A stretch of DNA of 64,000 nt from Thermoplasmata archaeon (GTDB lineage: Archaea > Thermoplasmatota > Thermoplasmata > Methanomassiliicoccales > Methanomethylophilaceae), in assembly GCA_015063235.1 (NCBI GenBank), contig SUSW01000022.1:96000-159999 (forward strand). The letters are read 5' to 3'. Positions 20,804-30,689 of this stretch are shown here, in pieces. Position 1 is the stretch's first letter; each line of letters starts with the position of its first letter. A model generated the notes under the pieces. It ran no database searches and had not been told where the DNA came from. It was given only the letters and a program-made list of their open reading frames with translations. The translations under genes and the position numbers were made by a program.

Positions 20804-21433
20804 TCAGATGAGCTTTGCTTCGAAGTCGTCGATGGACAACTGGAAGTCGTTGGGGTCCTTGAGGTCACCGCGCTTGGTGAGGACTTCCCTTGCGAGAATC
20901 CAGTAGACACATGCGAGTGCACGCCTTCCCTTGTTGTTCGTGGGGATGACGAGATCGACGTTCCTGGTCTCGTTGTTGGCATCGCAGAGTGCTACGATGG
21001 GAATTCCGAGGTTGAGTGCCTCGTTGAGAGCCTGCTTGTCTGCTGCAGGGTCGGTGACGACGAGGACTTCAGGCTCGATGAACGCAGGGTTCAGGGGGTT
21101 GGTCAGGGTTCCGGGGACGAAACGGCCTGCGAATGCGGGTGCTCCGATTGCCTTGGAGAACTCCCTTGCGGGCTTCTGTCCGTACTGCCTTGCTGAGACG
21201 ACGAGGATCCTCTTGGAATCGAACCTGGCAAGGAATGACGCTGCATCCCTGAGCCTGTCATCGGTCTTCTTGACATCCAGAACATAAAGACCGTCCTGCC
21301 TGACCTTGTAGATGAAGTCCTTCATGTCGGCGGATTTCTGCTGTGTTCCGATGTGAACTCCGGATGTAAGATAGACGTCCTCTTCCACCAGAAGCTCTGT
21401 GCCTGGTGCTACAAATGTTTCCTCTTCGCTCAT
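20804..21433 (-). CDS. rpsB: 30S ribosomal protein uS2
   Basis: [64 protein letters not shown]. Confidence 0.95.
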   Translation of the reverse strand: MSEEETFVAPGTELLVEEDVYLTSGVHIGTQQKSADMKDFIYKVRQDGLYVLDVKKTDDRLRDAASFLARFDSKRILVVSARQYGQKPAREFSKAIGAPAFAGRFVPGTLTNPLNPAFIEPEVLVVTDPAADKQALNEALNLGIPIVALCDANNETRNVDLVIPTNNKGRRALACVYWILAREVLTKRGDLKDPNDFQLSIDDFEAKLI

Positions 21434-21448
21434 GTATATACCTCAATA

Positions 21449-21625
21449 TCAGTTCTTGACGACCGAGATCGGGATAAGATCCTGGTCAAACTCCAGCATG
21501 GCGATATCGATTGGGTCAAGCATATCCTCCGGGTAGTCCGTGAGTACGGGCGCGCCGTATGAGATCTGCAGTGCCCTCGCTCCGATGATCCTTGCTTTCT
21601 CGAATCTTGTGTAACTTGTTGTCAT
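21449..21625 (-). CDS. rpoK: DNA-directed RNA polymerase subunit K (Rpb6)
   Basis: [23 protein letters not shown] signature; upstream of rpsB as in archaeal operons. Confidence 0.93.
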   Translation of the reverse strand: MTTSYTRFEKARIIGARALQISYGAPVLTDYPEDMLDPIDIAMLEFDQDLIPISVVKN

Positions 21626-21775
21626 GTAAGTCACCATACAGGATAAGGCCGTGTACATTCGTCTCCTTAATAAACCTTTGCTGTCCCCTTATTTTTACTG
21701 TTAGTACATATATCAAAAAACGCGCGCGCGAGAGGCCCCGAAAAGCCTATTACATCGCCGCCCGATGCGGGTTCC

Positions 21776-22285
21776 ATGGCAGATGAGGCGACTGTCTGCG
21801 CGGCGGCGTTCTTCCGCAGCGTAGGCAAGGATGTGACTACTTCGGACGAGTTCGTTATGACCGTTTCTTTAGAACTCAAATGGATGTCTCCGTCGGATGC
21901 CAAATTACTTCTGCGGTTCCTGCTCGAATCCGGGATACTCAACAGGAAAGGGGACTTCGTCAGAACATCCTCAGACCTGAGCGCGTTGGATGTTCCGTTG
22001 GCATACAGGCCGTCGCAACAATTTCTAGAGACCGTGCGTTCCGGCAAGGCGCCTGCAAAGCCTACGGAACCAAAGAAAGAGGCCGATCCCGACATGTTCC
22101 ACGTCCTGATGGATGTTGCTCTCAAGAACGGCATGCAGACGAAGGATTTCGTACCCGCATGCTCCAAGATCCAGAAAAGACTGAGCATCGACATAGCCGC
22201 GGCTGCACTGATAGTTCTCAGAGACAATGGAATCGACATCGGACCTTACGTGGCCGAGGTCTATACCAACGTGAGCTCGGCCTGA
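21776..22285 (+). CDS. DUF2240-like protein
   Basis: 169 aa; SPSDAKLLLRFLLESGILNRKGDFVRTS winged-helix-like. Confidence 0.65.
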   Translation: MADEATVCAAAFFRSVGKDVTTSDEFVMTVSLELKWMSPSDAKLLLRFLLESGILNRKGDFVRTSSDLSALDVPLAYRPSQQFLETVRSGKAPAKPTEPKKEADPDMFHVLMDVALKNGMQTKDFVPACSKIQKRLSIDIAAAALIVLRDNGIDIGPYVAEVYTNVSSA

Positions 22286-22286
22286 A

Positions 22287-22775
22287 TCACTCCTTCCTGA
22301 TGAAATTGCCCAGAGTCATCTTGTTGGAATTGTTTCCTCCGCCCACGGTTACGCCTGACTGGACCGTCTCGGTGAGTTTGATGCCGAGGGCCTTCTCTAT
22401 CTTCTTGATGAGCTTGTCATCGGGAACGAGAGCATTGGCCTCGATCTTGGATAGGGTACCCTTCTTCTCCAGAATGGATGCTGCGAACTGTTCCAGATCC
22501 ATTCCTTTCGCTTCACGGGCCTCCCTGATCACACCGCCGTAATCTTCCACAAGCTCAGTAGATGAGGTTCCGGAGTAGATGTCCTTGGTCTTCATCCTCC
22601 TCTCCCTCTTCTCGAGCCTCTGCTCGATCACGGACGATGACATGGGTGCACCGTTCTGGCCACTCCTGTAGTCCTCTCCGAACCTGGCACAGTTGGGACA
22701 GACGTTCAACCTGCTTCCCTCGACGACAACGGTCTTCGTCAACGGGACTTCCTTTCCGCACATCTCGCAGATCAT
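22287..22775 (-). CDS. Multiprotein bridging factor aMBF1
   Basis: N-terminal zinc ribbon CEMCGKEV...CPNCARFG and C-terminal HTH. Confidence 0.88.
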   Translation of the reverse strand: MICEMCGKEVPLTKTVVVEGSRLNVCPNCARFGEDYRSGQNGAPMSSSVIEQRLEKRERRMKTKDIYSGTSSTELVEDYGGVIREAREAKGMDLEQFAASILEKKGTLSKIEANALVPDDKLIKKIEKALGIKLTETVQSGVTVGGGNNSNKMTLGNFIRKE

Positions 22776-22915
22776 GACCATACGATTACAGGGGTTGTAG
22801 ATAAGGATGATGTACTGAACCTCGGTAACATTGTCAAATGCTTCGCTGTGAATAGTAAGAACGCCACCGACTTTTACGATAATTATTATAGGAGCACTTA
22901 CGCATATCGGTCATA

Positions 22916-24160
22916 ATGAGCAACGACGAAACGATCATGGAAAGGAGTGAGCTCGACACCGGTATAAACGACGAGGTAGCCGAACTCAAAGCGAAGATCG
23001 TGACCCTTGAAGACAGAAATGTAAGGCTGGTTGAGGATCTGCGCAATGCAGAGAACGAGAAACGCTACGCGGAAGGAGAGCTTTTCAGGCTTCAGAAGGA
23101 CATAGCGAGGATCAGAGGAGAGATGGAAAGGCTGAAAACACCTCCGCTCATAGTAGGATCCTTGAGGGACGTCCTTCCCAACAACCGCGTCGTCGTAAAG
23201 AGCTCGACCGGGCCCGATTTCGTCGTCGCTGTCTCGGATTACATCGAACCTTCATCACTCGTGCCCGGATCCAGGGTCACGCTGAACAAGCAGACTCTGG
23301 CGGTCATGGAGGTAATTCCCGCAACTGTGGACCCGATCGTCTCGGGAGCAGAGGTCGTGGAGAAACCCGACGTCAAGTACTCTGATATCGGAGGACTGAA
23401 GCAACAGATGCTAGAGCTCCGTGAGGCCGTGGAGGATCCGCTGCTAAGGCCCGAACTCTACGAGAAAGTCGGAATCGAACCACCGAAGGGAGTCCTGCTT
23501 GTCGGACCTCCGGGAACCGGAAAGACACTCATGGCCAAAGCTGTGGCCAACGCGACGAATGCCACCTATATCAGACTGGTTGGTTCAGAACTCGTCCAGA
23601 AATATATCGGAGAAGGTGCCAGGCTCGTACGCGACCTGTTCGACCTAGCCAAGCAGAAGGCCCCCAGTATCATCTTCATTGATGAGCTCGACTCGGTCGG
23701 TGCTAAGAGGCTGGATGTTGCTACATCGGGAGACAGAGAGGTCCAGAGAACGCTCATGCAGCTTCTCTCAGAACTCGACGGATTCACGAAAATCAAGGAT
23801 GTCAAGATCATCGGAGCCACCAACAGACCAGATATCCTGGATGACGCCCTTCTCAGGCCCGGAAGATTCGACCGTATCATCGATGTCGGTCTGCCTGACG
23901 TTGAGGCCAGGGAGCAGATCTTCAACATCAACATCAAACATATGAACATCGACAAGAAGATCAATGCCAAGAAGCTCGCCGAGATGACCGACGGCCTGTC
24001 CGGAGCAGAGATCAAAAACCTCTGTACAGAGGCAGGAATGCTAGCTGTCAGAGACAACCGCGACAAAGTCACCGAAAAGGACTTCATCGCAGCCAAAGAG
24101 AAGGTCATGGAAGCAGGAAGAGGAAAAGCAAATCCCGCTCCTGCATATATGTTCCATTAA
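22916..24160 (+). CDS. pan: Proteasome-activating nucleotidase (AAA ATPase)
   Basis: Coiled-coil N-term, [47 protein letters not shown]-terminal HbYX-like YMFH. Confidence 0.92.
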   Translation: MSNDETIMERSELDTGINDEVAELKAKIVTLEDRNVRLVEDLRNAENEKRYAEGELFRLQKDIARIRGEMERLKTPPLIVGSLRDVLPNNRVVVKSSTGPDFVVAVSDYIEPSSLVPGSRVTLNKQTLAVMEVIPATVDPIVSGAEVVEKPDVKYSDIGGLKQQMLELREAVEDPLLRPELYEKVGIEPPKGVLLVGPPGTGKTLMAKAVANATNATYIRLVGSELVQKYIGEGARLVRDLFDLAKQKAPSIIFIDELDSVGAKRLDVATSGDREVQRTLMQLLSELDGFTKIKDVKIIGATNRPDILDDALLRPGRFDRIIDVGLPDVEAREQIFNINIKHMNIDKKINAKKLAEMTDGLSGAEIKNLCTEAGMLAVRDNRDKVTEKDFIAAKEKVMEAGRGKANPAPAYMFH

Positions 24161-24165
24161 AACCA

Positions 24166-24184
24166 TCAGGGGCTCTGCCCCTGA
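24166..24184 (+). terminator. Hairpin TCAGGGGC-tct-GCCCCTGA
   Basis: 8-bp stem just after the PAN stop, followed by ttcattttta. Confidence 0.6.
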
Positions 24185-24555
24185 ATTCATTTTTAAAGAG
24201 ATTGCTGATTATAGGGAAGCAACTGTCAAAAAACAGTGTTCAAAAATGTTGTGTCAGCATCTAGGGATGATAGTAAAGGGTCACATTCTTGTTTGAATCT
24301 GAATAAAGCTGATGGTTTCTTTGGCTGTTGTTAACATATGTTGATTATTTAGGTATTCCTAAAATATAATAACAAGAACTCGTATGTCTTCGTATGAAAG
24401 GAAAACTGACTTCAGAGAATTCGGGTACAGGCATTACGACCGATACTGTAACCGCTATTCACGATCCGCCCACAGAATACTGCTCCACACCTGTTTTCTT
24501 TATCTGGAGCAACGTAAAGCACAGGAATACCGGCCTGTGAATCACGATCCTTTTC

Positions 24556-25347
24556 ATGACAAACAAAGGCGTTCCTGACACCCTATACATCCCTCTGGCT
24601 GCCAGGATATACTCCACAGAGATGTTCCCTGAATACTTCAGGGACCATGTATCCCTTAGGTTCAAACACGACATCCCCCAGAGCATCTTTCATGGTTCTT
24701 CAGAGTATTCGATGATAGCATCCGTAGCCAGATACTACAACACAGATTCCATGGAGAGAGATTATGTTAAAAGAAATGGAAAAAGCAACATCATCCATTT
24801 GGGCACGGGTCTCGAAACCGCATACTGCCGTCTCCTGGATTTACCAGCACATTTCTATGATATGGATCTGCCGGAGGTCATCGAGATCAGGAAAAGGCTT
24901 CTTCCGAAAACAAACAACGAGACTCTGATTCCAGGAGACCTCTTCGATATGGCATGGGCCAACGACATCCCGAACAATAAACCCATTATGATCCTTATCC
25001 TCGGTGTATTCCAATATTTCCATGAGGATGAAGTGGTAGATGTTATCAGAAAGATGGGGAAGAGGTTCCCTGGAGCAGAGCTTGTATTCGATGCAACGAA
25101 CACCAGGGGTCTAAGCTACGTTAACAAGTATGTGAAGAAGACAGGAAACGATTCTGCGACCATGTATTTCGCTGTCGATGACCCTGCTGAATTTACCGAC
25201 AGATGCGATGCGGAACTTCTGGAATGTAGACCGTTCTTCACCGATGCCCGCAAAATACTCCGCAAAAAGACCAACATATCTACACGTGTCTCGATGTGGT
25301 ATGCTGATAGGTACGGGATGGTCAAACTGCTACGTATGAAGCTGTGA
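24556..25347 (+). CDS. Class I SAM-dependent methyltransferase (LCMT-like)
   Basis: VPDTLYIPLAARIYSTEMFPEYFRD..., IIHLGTGLETAYCRL motif. Confidence 0.75.
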   Translation: MTNKGVPDTLYIPLAARIYSTEMFPEYFRDHVSLRFKHDIPQSIFHGSSEYSMIASVARYYNTDSMERDYVKRNGKSNIIHLGTGLETAYCRLLDLPAHFYDMDLPEVIEIRKRLLPKTNNETLIPGDLFDMAWANDIPNNKPIMILILGVFQYFHEDEVVDVIRKMGKRFPGAELVFDATNTRGLSYVNKYVKKTGNDSATMYFAVDDPAEFTDRCDAELLECRPFFTDARKILRKKTNISTRVSMWYADRYGMVKLLRMKL

Positions 25348-25421
25348 ACGAACCAAGGCCCTATAACAGCAGATATGTGATAAATCACAGCCTCCTGCCT
25401 TAAGCAAATTTTTTAGAACTG

Positions 25422-26969
25422 TTGTCACTACGATTTCCTATGACGGAAGCTATTCTAACTCACGAGAATATCGATCCGCAGAGCCGTAATAGGATTATGA
25501 TTGGTATCGCGTTAGCTATGCTTGTAGCATGCTTCGACGGTTCCATAACAACAACATGCGGCCCCGAGATTGGTAATTCATTCAACAATACCAGCCTTCT
25601 TCCGTGGCTTACAATGGGCTATCTGCTTTTCGAGACGATAATGATCCCGATATCAGGAAAGCTCTCTGATCTTTACGGGAGAAAGAAACTGCTGACTATC
25701 GGACTCGCACTTTTCCTGCTAAGCTCGATTGTTGCCACCATCGGTATCAGCATGGAGATCATGATCTGTGCCCGTGCCATCCAAGGTATGGCCGGAGGTA
25801 TAATAATCCCAGTTGCCACCGCTGTCATCGCAGACCTTTATCCGCCTGAGGAAAGGGCAAAGATGCAGGGAGCACTCGGTGCCCTGTTCGGTATCGGACT
25901 TGGTATCGGTCCGTTGATCGGAGGGGCACTTGCCTCTATGGAGATCGCAGGCATTCCCGGATGGCATTTCGCATTCGCCATCAACATCCCGCTCCTTCTG
26001 ATAACAATCTTCATGTGCAAGGAGAAGTTCCCAATGCCTGCCAATCTGCAGGAAAAGCCCAAGATAGACTACAAAGGAATCGTGCTGATTTCCATCCTTC
26101 TGGTTATCTTCATCATCTATTTCCAGTTGTTCGGAACGGCATTCGATGTCATAAGTATCGAATCGCTTGCGATGATCTTCGTCATGGTCGGCATCATCAT
26201 CCTGCTCAGCAGGGTCGAATCCAAGGCCACCGAACCCATCATCGCACCCCATGTACTGAAGAATCCCACCGTCAGGTCAGCATCCTTGCTTCTGTTCCTG
26301 CTCGGGTTTTCGATGATCGGTGACGAACTGTTCACATCGATGTTCCTGCAGAAAATAGAAGGATATTCTGCCATCAACGCCGGAATGTTCATGCTGTGTA
26401 TGATCGCCGGTATGGCCATCACCTCCTCTGTTGCAGGAAGAATGGTAGAGAAAACTGGGTACAAACCCTGGATCTTTGCAGGACCGATCCTCATGGCCGT
26501 CGGAATGTGCGGTATGTCCTTCATTACTGACTTCTCCGTGCCACAGTTGGCAATATCCGAGTTCGTATTCGGCCTCGGAGTGGGATGTCTCATGGCATCG
26601 CTGATGGCATGTGTGCAGAATAGCTGTGAGGATTCCGAAGTAGGAATGACTACCTCGGTCGTCTCTCTGTTCAGGAACATCGGTTCAACCATTGGTTCGA
26701 GTGTGTACACGATGATGGTCACTCTCGGCATCAGTTACTATGCCATAGAGCAGGGCATTACCCAATGGGCGAACGAAGGTCTGGGTATCCTGGAGCACCT
26801 GGGCGGACTGTTTGATGAACAGATCAAATTCGTATTCACTAATTCCGTATCAGGCGCGTTCGCTCTGGGGACCATCGTCCTGATAATGGCTGCTATTATA
26901 GGATATCGCTTCAAGATTGTCCATATGAGCAAGACCAAGGAAATACTCGATCTCGAGAACAAGGAATGA
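25422..26969 (+). CDS. MFS multidrug transporter (DHA2/EmrB-like, 14 TM)
   Basis: GKLSDLYGRKKLL motif A, ARAIQGMAGGIIIPVATAVIADLYPPEERAKMQG motif C region. Confidence 0.9.
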   Translation: MSLRFPMTEAILTHENIDPQSRNRIMIGIALAMLVACFDGSITTTCGPEIGNSFNNTSLLPWLTMGYLLFETIMIPISGKLSDLYGRKKLLTIGLALFLLSSIVATIGISMEIMICARAIQGMAGGIIIPVATAVIADLYPPEERAKMQGALGALFGIGLGIGPLIGGALASMEIAGIPGWHFAFAINIPLLLITIFMCKEKFPMPANLQEKPKIDYKGIVLISILLVIFIIYFQLFGTAFDVISIESLAMIFVMVGIIILLSRVESKATEPIIAPHVLKNPTVRSASLLLFLLGFSMIGDELFTSMFLQKIEGYSAINAGMFMLCMIAGMAITSSVAGRMVEKTGYKPWIFAGPILMAVGMCGMSFITDFSVPQLAISEFVFGLGVGCLMASLMACVQNSCEDSEVGMTTSVVSLFRNIGSTIGSSVYTMMVTLGISYYAIEQGITQWANEGLGILEHLGGLFDEQIKFVFTNSVSGAFALGTIVLIMAAIIGYRFKIVHMSKTKEILDLENKE

Positions 26970-26978
26970 ACATTCCAC

Positions 26979-26994
26979 TGGCCCTTCGGGGCCA
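26979..26994 (+). terminator. Hairpin TGGCCC-ttcg-GGGCCA
   Basis: 6-bp stem with TTCG loop after the MFS gene. Confidence 0.5.
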
Positions 26995-27096
26995 AAACCC
27001 TTTCATTTTATTGATACTGGTTTCCGCTCTTCCTATGGAAGGATGAAAGCGCCATTACGCCTCAATCTTCGGGATTTATGCCGAAACTGAACGATT

Positions 27097-27894
27097 TCAC
27101 GATTTCTCTGTGTCCTCTCCGCCGAAGAAGGCCAACTGTGCCGCCGCATAGATCTCCTCGAGGCCAGTATCGGTCTCGGCAGACACCGAACGGATCTCAC
27201 CGAACACACCAGTGTTCTCCATCGCCTTGAACAGCTCCATGCCTACCACGGTCTCAGGCATCATATCTGAATCCAAAAGGTCGCCGTAAAGGGAATCGGG
27301 CACAGAGTACCAATCGAGCATCCTCTGTTCGTCCTCTTCCGAAAGGGTATCCGCCTTGGACAGAAGATTAAGCATCGGGAGCTGCAATCTGAACTGTGCC
27401 AGCGCACCCAGCGTCATAGCTGTGACAAACCCGTTGGGAGACTTACAGAGCGATGGATCGGACAGATAGATGAGCAAAGAATCCTCCCTTCCGAAAGCAT
27501 TGACGAGAACGTTAGAAGACTCCCTGAAAGCAAACAACTCCAGCTGGCCGGGAGTATCCACAAGCACATAATCCACATCGTATCCCTCGATTACGTCCTT
27601 CATCTTGTTGATATTCACCGCCATCAGGTCGGCCGCGACAATCTGAGCACCGTTGGGCCCCAGGTTGTATTCTTTCATGACCTCGTCCAACGAGATCCAT
27701 TCCCTGATGTCCACATCAGCTGAATAGGGAAGCGCATCCGCTCCGGGATCCATGTTTACAACGACGGTATCGACTCCGGCGTCGTCGCACCACTGCTTGA
27801 AGGCCCCTACCAATGTGCTCTTACCGCTTCCAGCGGTCCCGATGAAAAACAAGAACTTCAACTGATTCACCACGTTAGAACTATGAGCACGCAC
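27097..27894 (-). CDS. GPN-loop GTPase
   Basis: GTAGSGKSTLVGAFKQW P-loop; VVNMDPGADALPYSADVDIREWI; DTPGQLELFAFRES. Confidence 0.9.
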   Translation of the reverse strand: MRAHSSNVVNQLKFLFFIGTAGSGKSTLVGAFKQWCDDAGVDTVVVNMDPGADALPYSADVDIREWISLDEVMKEYNLGPNGAQIVAADLMAVNINKMKDVIEGYDVDYVLVDTPGQLELFAFRESSNVLVNAFGREDSLLIYLSDPSLCKSPNGFVTAMTLGALAQFRLQLPMLNLLSKADTLSEEDEQRMLDWYSVPDSLYGDLLDSDMMPETVVGMELFKAMENTGVFGEIRSVSAETDTGLEEIYAAAQLAFFGGEDTEKS

Positions 27895-27932
27895 GAGAAA
27901 TCAATATAAAAGTAATACGCAGTCTCGGTGCT

Positions 27933-28511
27933 ATGAGTCTGAGAGAGCTTAGCCCCGTCCCGTTCTCCATGGCCGGCATATTTCTAGGGACCCTGTTACC
28001 TATGGCACTGGTCGTGGCAATATTCATGGACGGATCCTGGACGTTCAATGAGAACTCCCTTTCAGATCTCGGAGTGTCCGATAATCCGACTGTGGCGAAC
28101 ATATTCAACTCCGTCTGCATGTTCGGAGGAGTCCTGATGGCGATAGTGGGTCTGGGAAAGGTCAACCTCGGCAAGGATCTGGACAGGACCAGCGGCATCT
28201 GTCTGGTCATAGGTGCGGTGTTCCTGTTCCTGGTAGGGGTGTTCCCGAAAGACCAGCTGGCAATCCATATTTGTGTAGCAATGGTGTTCTTCTCGATGAC
28301 CACAGCGGCAGTCCTAACAAGCATGGTATCGGACTATAGAAACAAGAGGAGACTGTCAGCCACGATATCGTCCATACTTCTGGTCATCTCGCTCGCAGCG
28401 ATTCCCGGTTTCTCATACAAGGGCCTGGAGGTCATCGGATTCGTCTGCATGTACATATGGTTCCTCGTCCAGGGATTCTCACTGACATTCAGTAACCATT
28501 ACGAACAGTGA
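27933..28511 (+). CDS. DUF998-like membrane protein
   Basis: Multiple TM segments; FNENSLSDLGVSDNPTVANIFNSVCMFGG. Confidence 0.75.
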   Translation: MSLRELSPVPFSMAGIFLGTLLPMALVVAIFMDGSWTFNENSLSDLGVSDNPTVANIFNSVCMFGGVLMAIVGLGKVNLGKDLDRTSGICLVIGAVFLFLVGVFPKDQLAIHICVAMVFFSMTTAAVLTSMVSDYRNKRRLSATISSILLVISLAAIPGFSYKGLEVIGFVCMYIWFLVQGFSLTFSNHYEQ

Positions 28512-28715
28512 TCTCATCCAGTCTCATCCCAGCACACACGTCCGTACAATCGCTTTTATAAGGGGAATTGAGATACTGTCAAACAACACGCCGGACCACC
28601 TAGGCAAGTGTCGCATGCGAGACTGTCTATCGCAATCGGCCCGATGACCCTCTGCAGGGGGTATGGGGCGATAGCGACAATTGGGGATCCGGACAATTAC
28701 AGGCCGGTAATAACA

Positions 28716-29084
28716 ATGAGCGATCAGCCCAATACAATGAAAATCGGGATGTTAGTCGCTTTCATCGGAGCTATCATCGCATTCGTTGCGATGGCCAGCA
28801 CATGGGATGGAAGCCTCGATTCAGCCCCTTATGTCGGAGTCGACATGGCAGTTGCGATGATTTTCTTCGCAGTTGCTGGATGCTTCTCCACATACAGCCC
28901 TGTTAAGGGTTCCACAGTACTCGTTCTGTCGGGACTCACAGTTGCATTCTCAGTCATAGCAGCGATTTACTCGGCGATAGAACCCATCGTCGCAGTCATA
29001 CTCGTCATTCTCGGAGTGGTTTGCATGGTTATAGCAAATCTCCCCTCCACAAGAGACTATGTTGAGAATGCCAGGATTATCTGA
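28716..29084 (+). CDS. Small membrane protein
   Basis: 4 predicted TM stretches; internal start MSDQPNTMKIGM preferred over the longer ORF. Confidence 0.65.
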   Translation: MSDQPNTMKIGMLVAFIGAIIAFVAMASTWDGSLDSAPYVGVDMAVAMIFFAVAGCFSTYSPVKGSTVLVLSGLTVAFSVIAAIYSAIEPIVAVILVILGVVCMVIANLPSTRDYVENARII

Positions 29085-29092
29085 AACCAAAA

Positions 29093-29117
29093 AAGGTCCG
29101 CGAGGACCTTACTTTTT
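29093..29117 (+). terminator. Hairpin AAGGTCC-gcga-GGACCTT followed by T-rich tract
   Basis: 7-bp stem, then actttttt. Confidence 0.65.
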
Positions 29118-29171
29118 TACTTGTACTTTCTAAGACGTCATGTTTTAAATTGTACAAATTATTGAGTAACT

Positions 29172-29828
29172 ATGGATGAGAAGTTCGCTTTCGCTCTCCG
29201 CAAATTGGCGCTACTCGGCGCAATGGACGATTATATCTCGATATCCTCAAGGGAGTTGGGAGAGTCCTTAGAGATGAGTCAGCAGTCTGCATCCAAAAGG
29301 ATTCTGGAACTTATCGATTGCCAATACATAACCAGGGACCTCGGAACCAGAAAACAGCGCATAAAAATCACCCAGAAAGGTGTCGAGGAGATGAAGAAGG
29401 AATACACCGAGTACCGCCGCATCTTCGAGCGCACGGATCACATCAACATCCGTGGTGAGGTCGCATCGGGAATGGGCGAGGGAGGATACTACATCTGTCA
29501 GGAAGGATACCTCACCCAATTCAGGTCCAAATTGGGATTCGAGCCATTCCAAGGAACGTTCAACGTCCGCATCTACCCAGAGGAGATCGGTAAACTCGAC
29601 ATCATAAGGAGTACTGCAGGCATTGTCATCGAAGGATTCTCCAGCGAGGGCAGGAGTTTCGGGAACGTCATCGCTTACAAGTCAAAGATCCACAACATAG
29701 ACTGTGCCATCCTAGTTCCCGAGAGATCGCACTACGCCGACATCCTGGAGATCATAGCACCCTGCAGCATGAGGAGAACTCTAAGCCTCAGCGACGGTGA
29801 CAGGGTTGATGTTAAAGTCAGTCTCTGA
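29172..29828 (+). CDS. ribK: CTP-dependent riboflavin kinase with HTH domain
   Basis: N-terminal winged helix; GEVASGMGEGGYYICQEGYLTQFRSKLGFEPFQGTFNV. Confidence 0.9.
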   Translation: MDEKFAFALRKLALLGAMDDYISISSRELGESLEMSQQSASKRILELIDCQYITRDLGTRKQRIKITQKGVEEMKKEYTEYRRIFERTDHINIRGEVASGMGEGGYYICQEGYLTQFRSKLGFEPFQGTFNVRIYPEEIGKLDIIRSTAGIVIEGFSSEGRSFGNVIAYKSKIHNIDCAILVPERSHYADILEIIAPCSMRRTLSLSDGDRVDVKVSL

Positions 29829-29870
29829 CCGAGACAAAATATAATCGAGAAGGGGATTGCCCCCTCCTCT

Positions 29871-30689
29871 TCAGAATTTCTCAAGATATTTCATCACGGA
29901 TTCGAAGACACATCTTCCGTCTCCTTCCTCCGTATCATAGCCTCTTGTCCAATCGGGATGAGTGAATCTCGTCATGACACGCTCAGGATGAGGCATCATC
30001 CCCATCACGTTCCCGGCAGGGTTGCAGATCCCTGCGATGTCCGACGGAGACCCGTTAGGGTTCCAGGGATAGCAGGCCTCGCCTCCATTGGGGTTTACGT
30101 ACCTGAACACAATCTGGTCGTTATCCTCCAGCTTCTGCACGAAATCGGGATCCATGCTCAGAAGCTTACCCTCCCCATGAGCGGACGGGATCATCAGGGT
30201 CCTCTTCTCGGGAATCTTCGACGTGAATATGCACTTACCCCTGTTGTCATTCCTCAGGATAGTGGGACGGCACTCGAACCTGCCCGAATCGTTGTTGTAC
30301 AGGGCGGCCTGCGGCTCGTCCGACATGGTCTGCTCCATTGCTGGCAGCAATCCCAGTTCCACAAGGATCTGGAATCCGTTGCATACTCCCAGGACGGGTT
30401 TGCCCGACTCCACGAACCTCTTGACATCGCTACCGATGCCGGCTTTGATCCTGGCTGCGAAGATGGACCCTGCACGTACGTAATCCCCTGCGGAGAATCC
30501 TCCGGGGAATGCGAGCACATCATACTCCTCTAGACTGCGCCTCATGTCTGCGGGTGCCTGACCTATCAGTTGCTTGAGATGGACCTTCTCGGCGTTGGCG
30601 CCGACCATATTGAATGCGTTGGCCATCTCATCCTCACAGTTGGTTCCCTCGATGCGTATCACGCATACCTTGACGTCCTCTGCCTTCAT
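29871..30689 (-). CDS. purQ: Phosphoribosylformylglycinamidine synthase subunit PurQ
   Basis: VIRIEGTNCEDEMANAF, FPGGFSAGDYVRAG, GVCNGFQILVELGLL, MMPHPERV. Confidence 0.95.
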   Translation of the reverse strand: MKAEDVKVCVIRIEGTNCEDEMANAFNMVGANAEKVHLKQLIGQAPADMRRSLEEYDVLAFPGGFSAGDYVRAGSIFAARIKAGIGSDVKRFVESGKPVLGVCNGFQILVELGLLPAMEQTMSDEPQAALYNNDSGRFECRPTILRNDNRGKCIFTSKIPEKRTLMIPSAHGEGKLLSMDPDFVQKLEDNDQIVFRYVNPNGGEACYPWNPNGSPSDIAGICNPAGNVMGMMPHPERVMTRFTHPDWTRGYDTEEGDGRCVFESVMKYLEKF

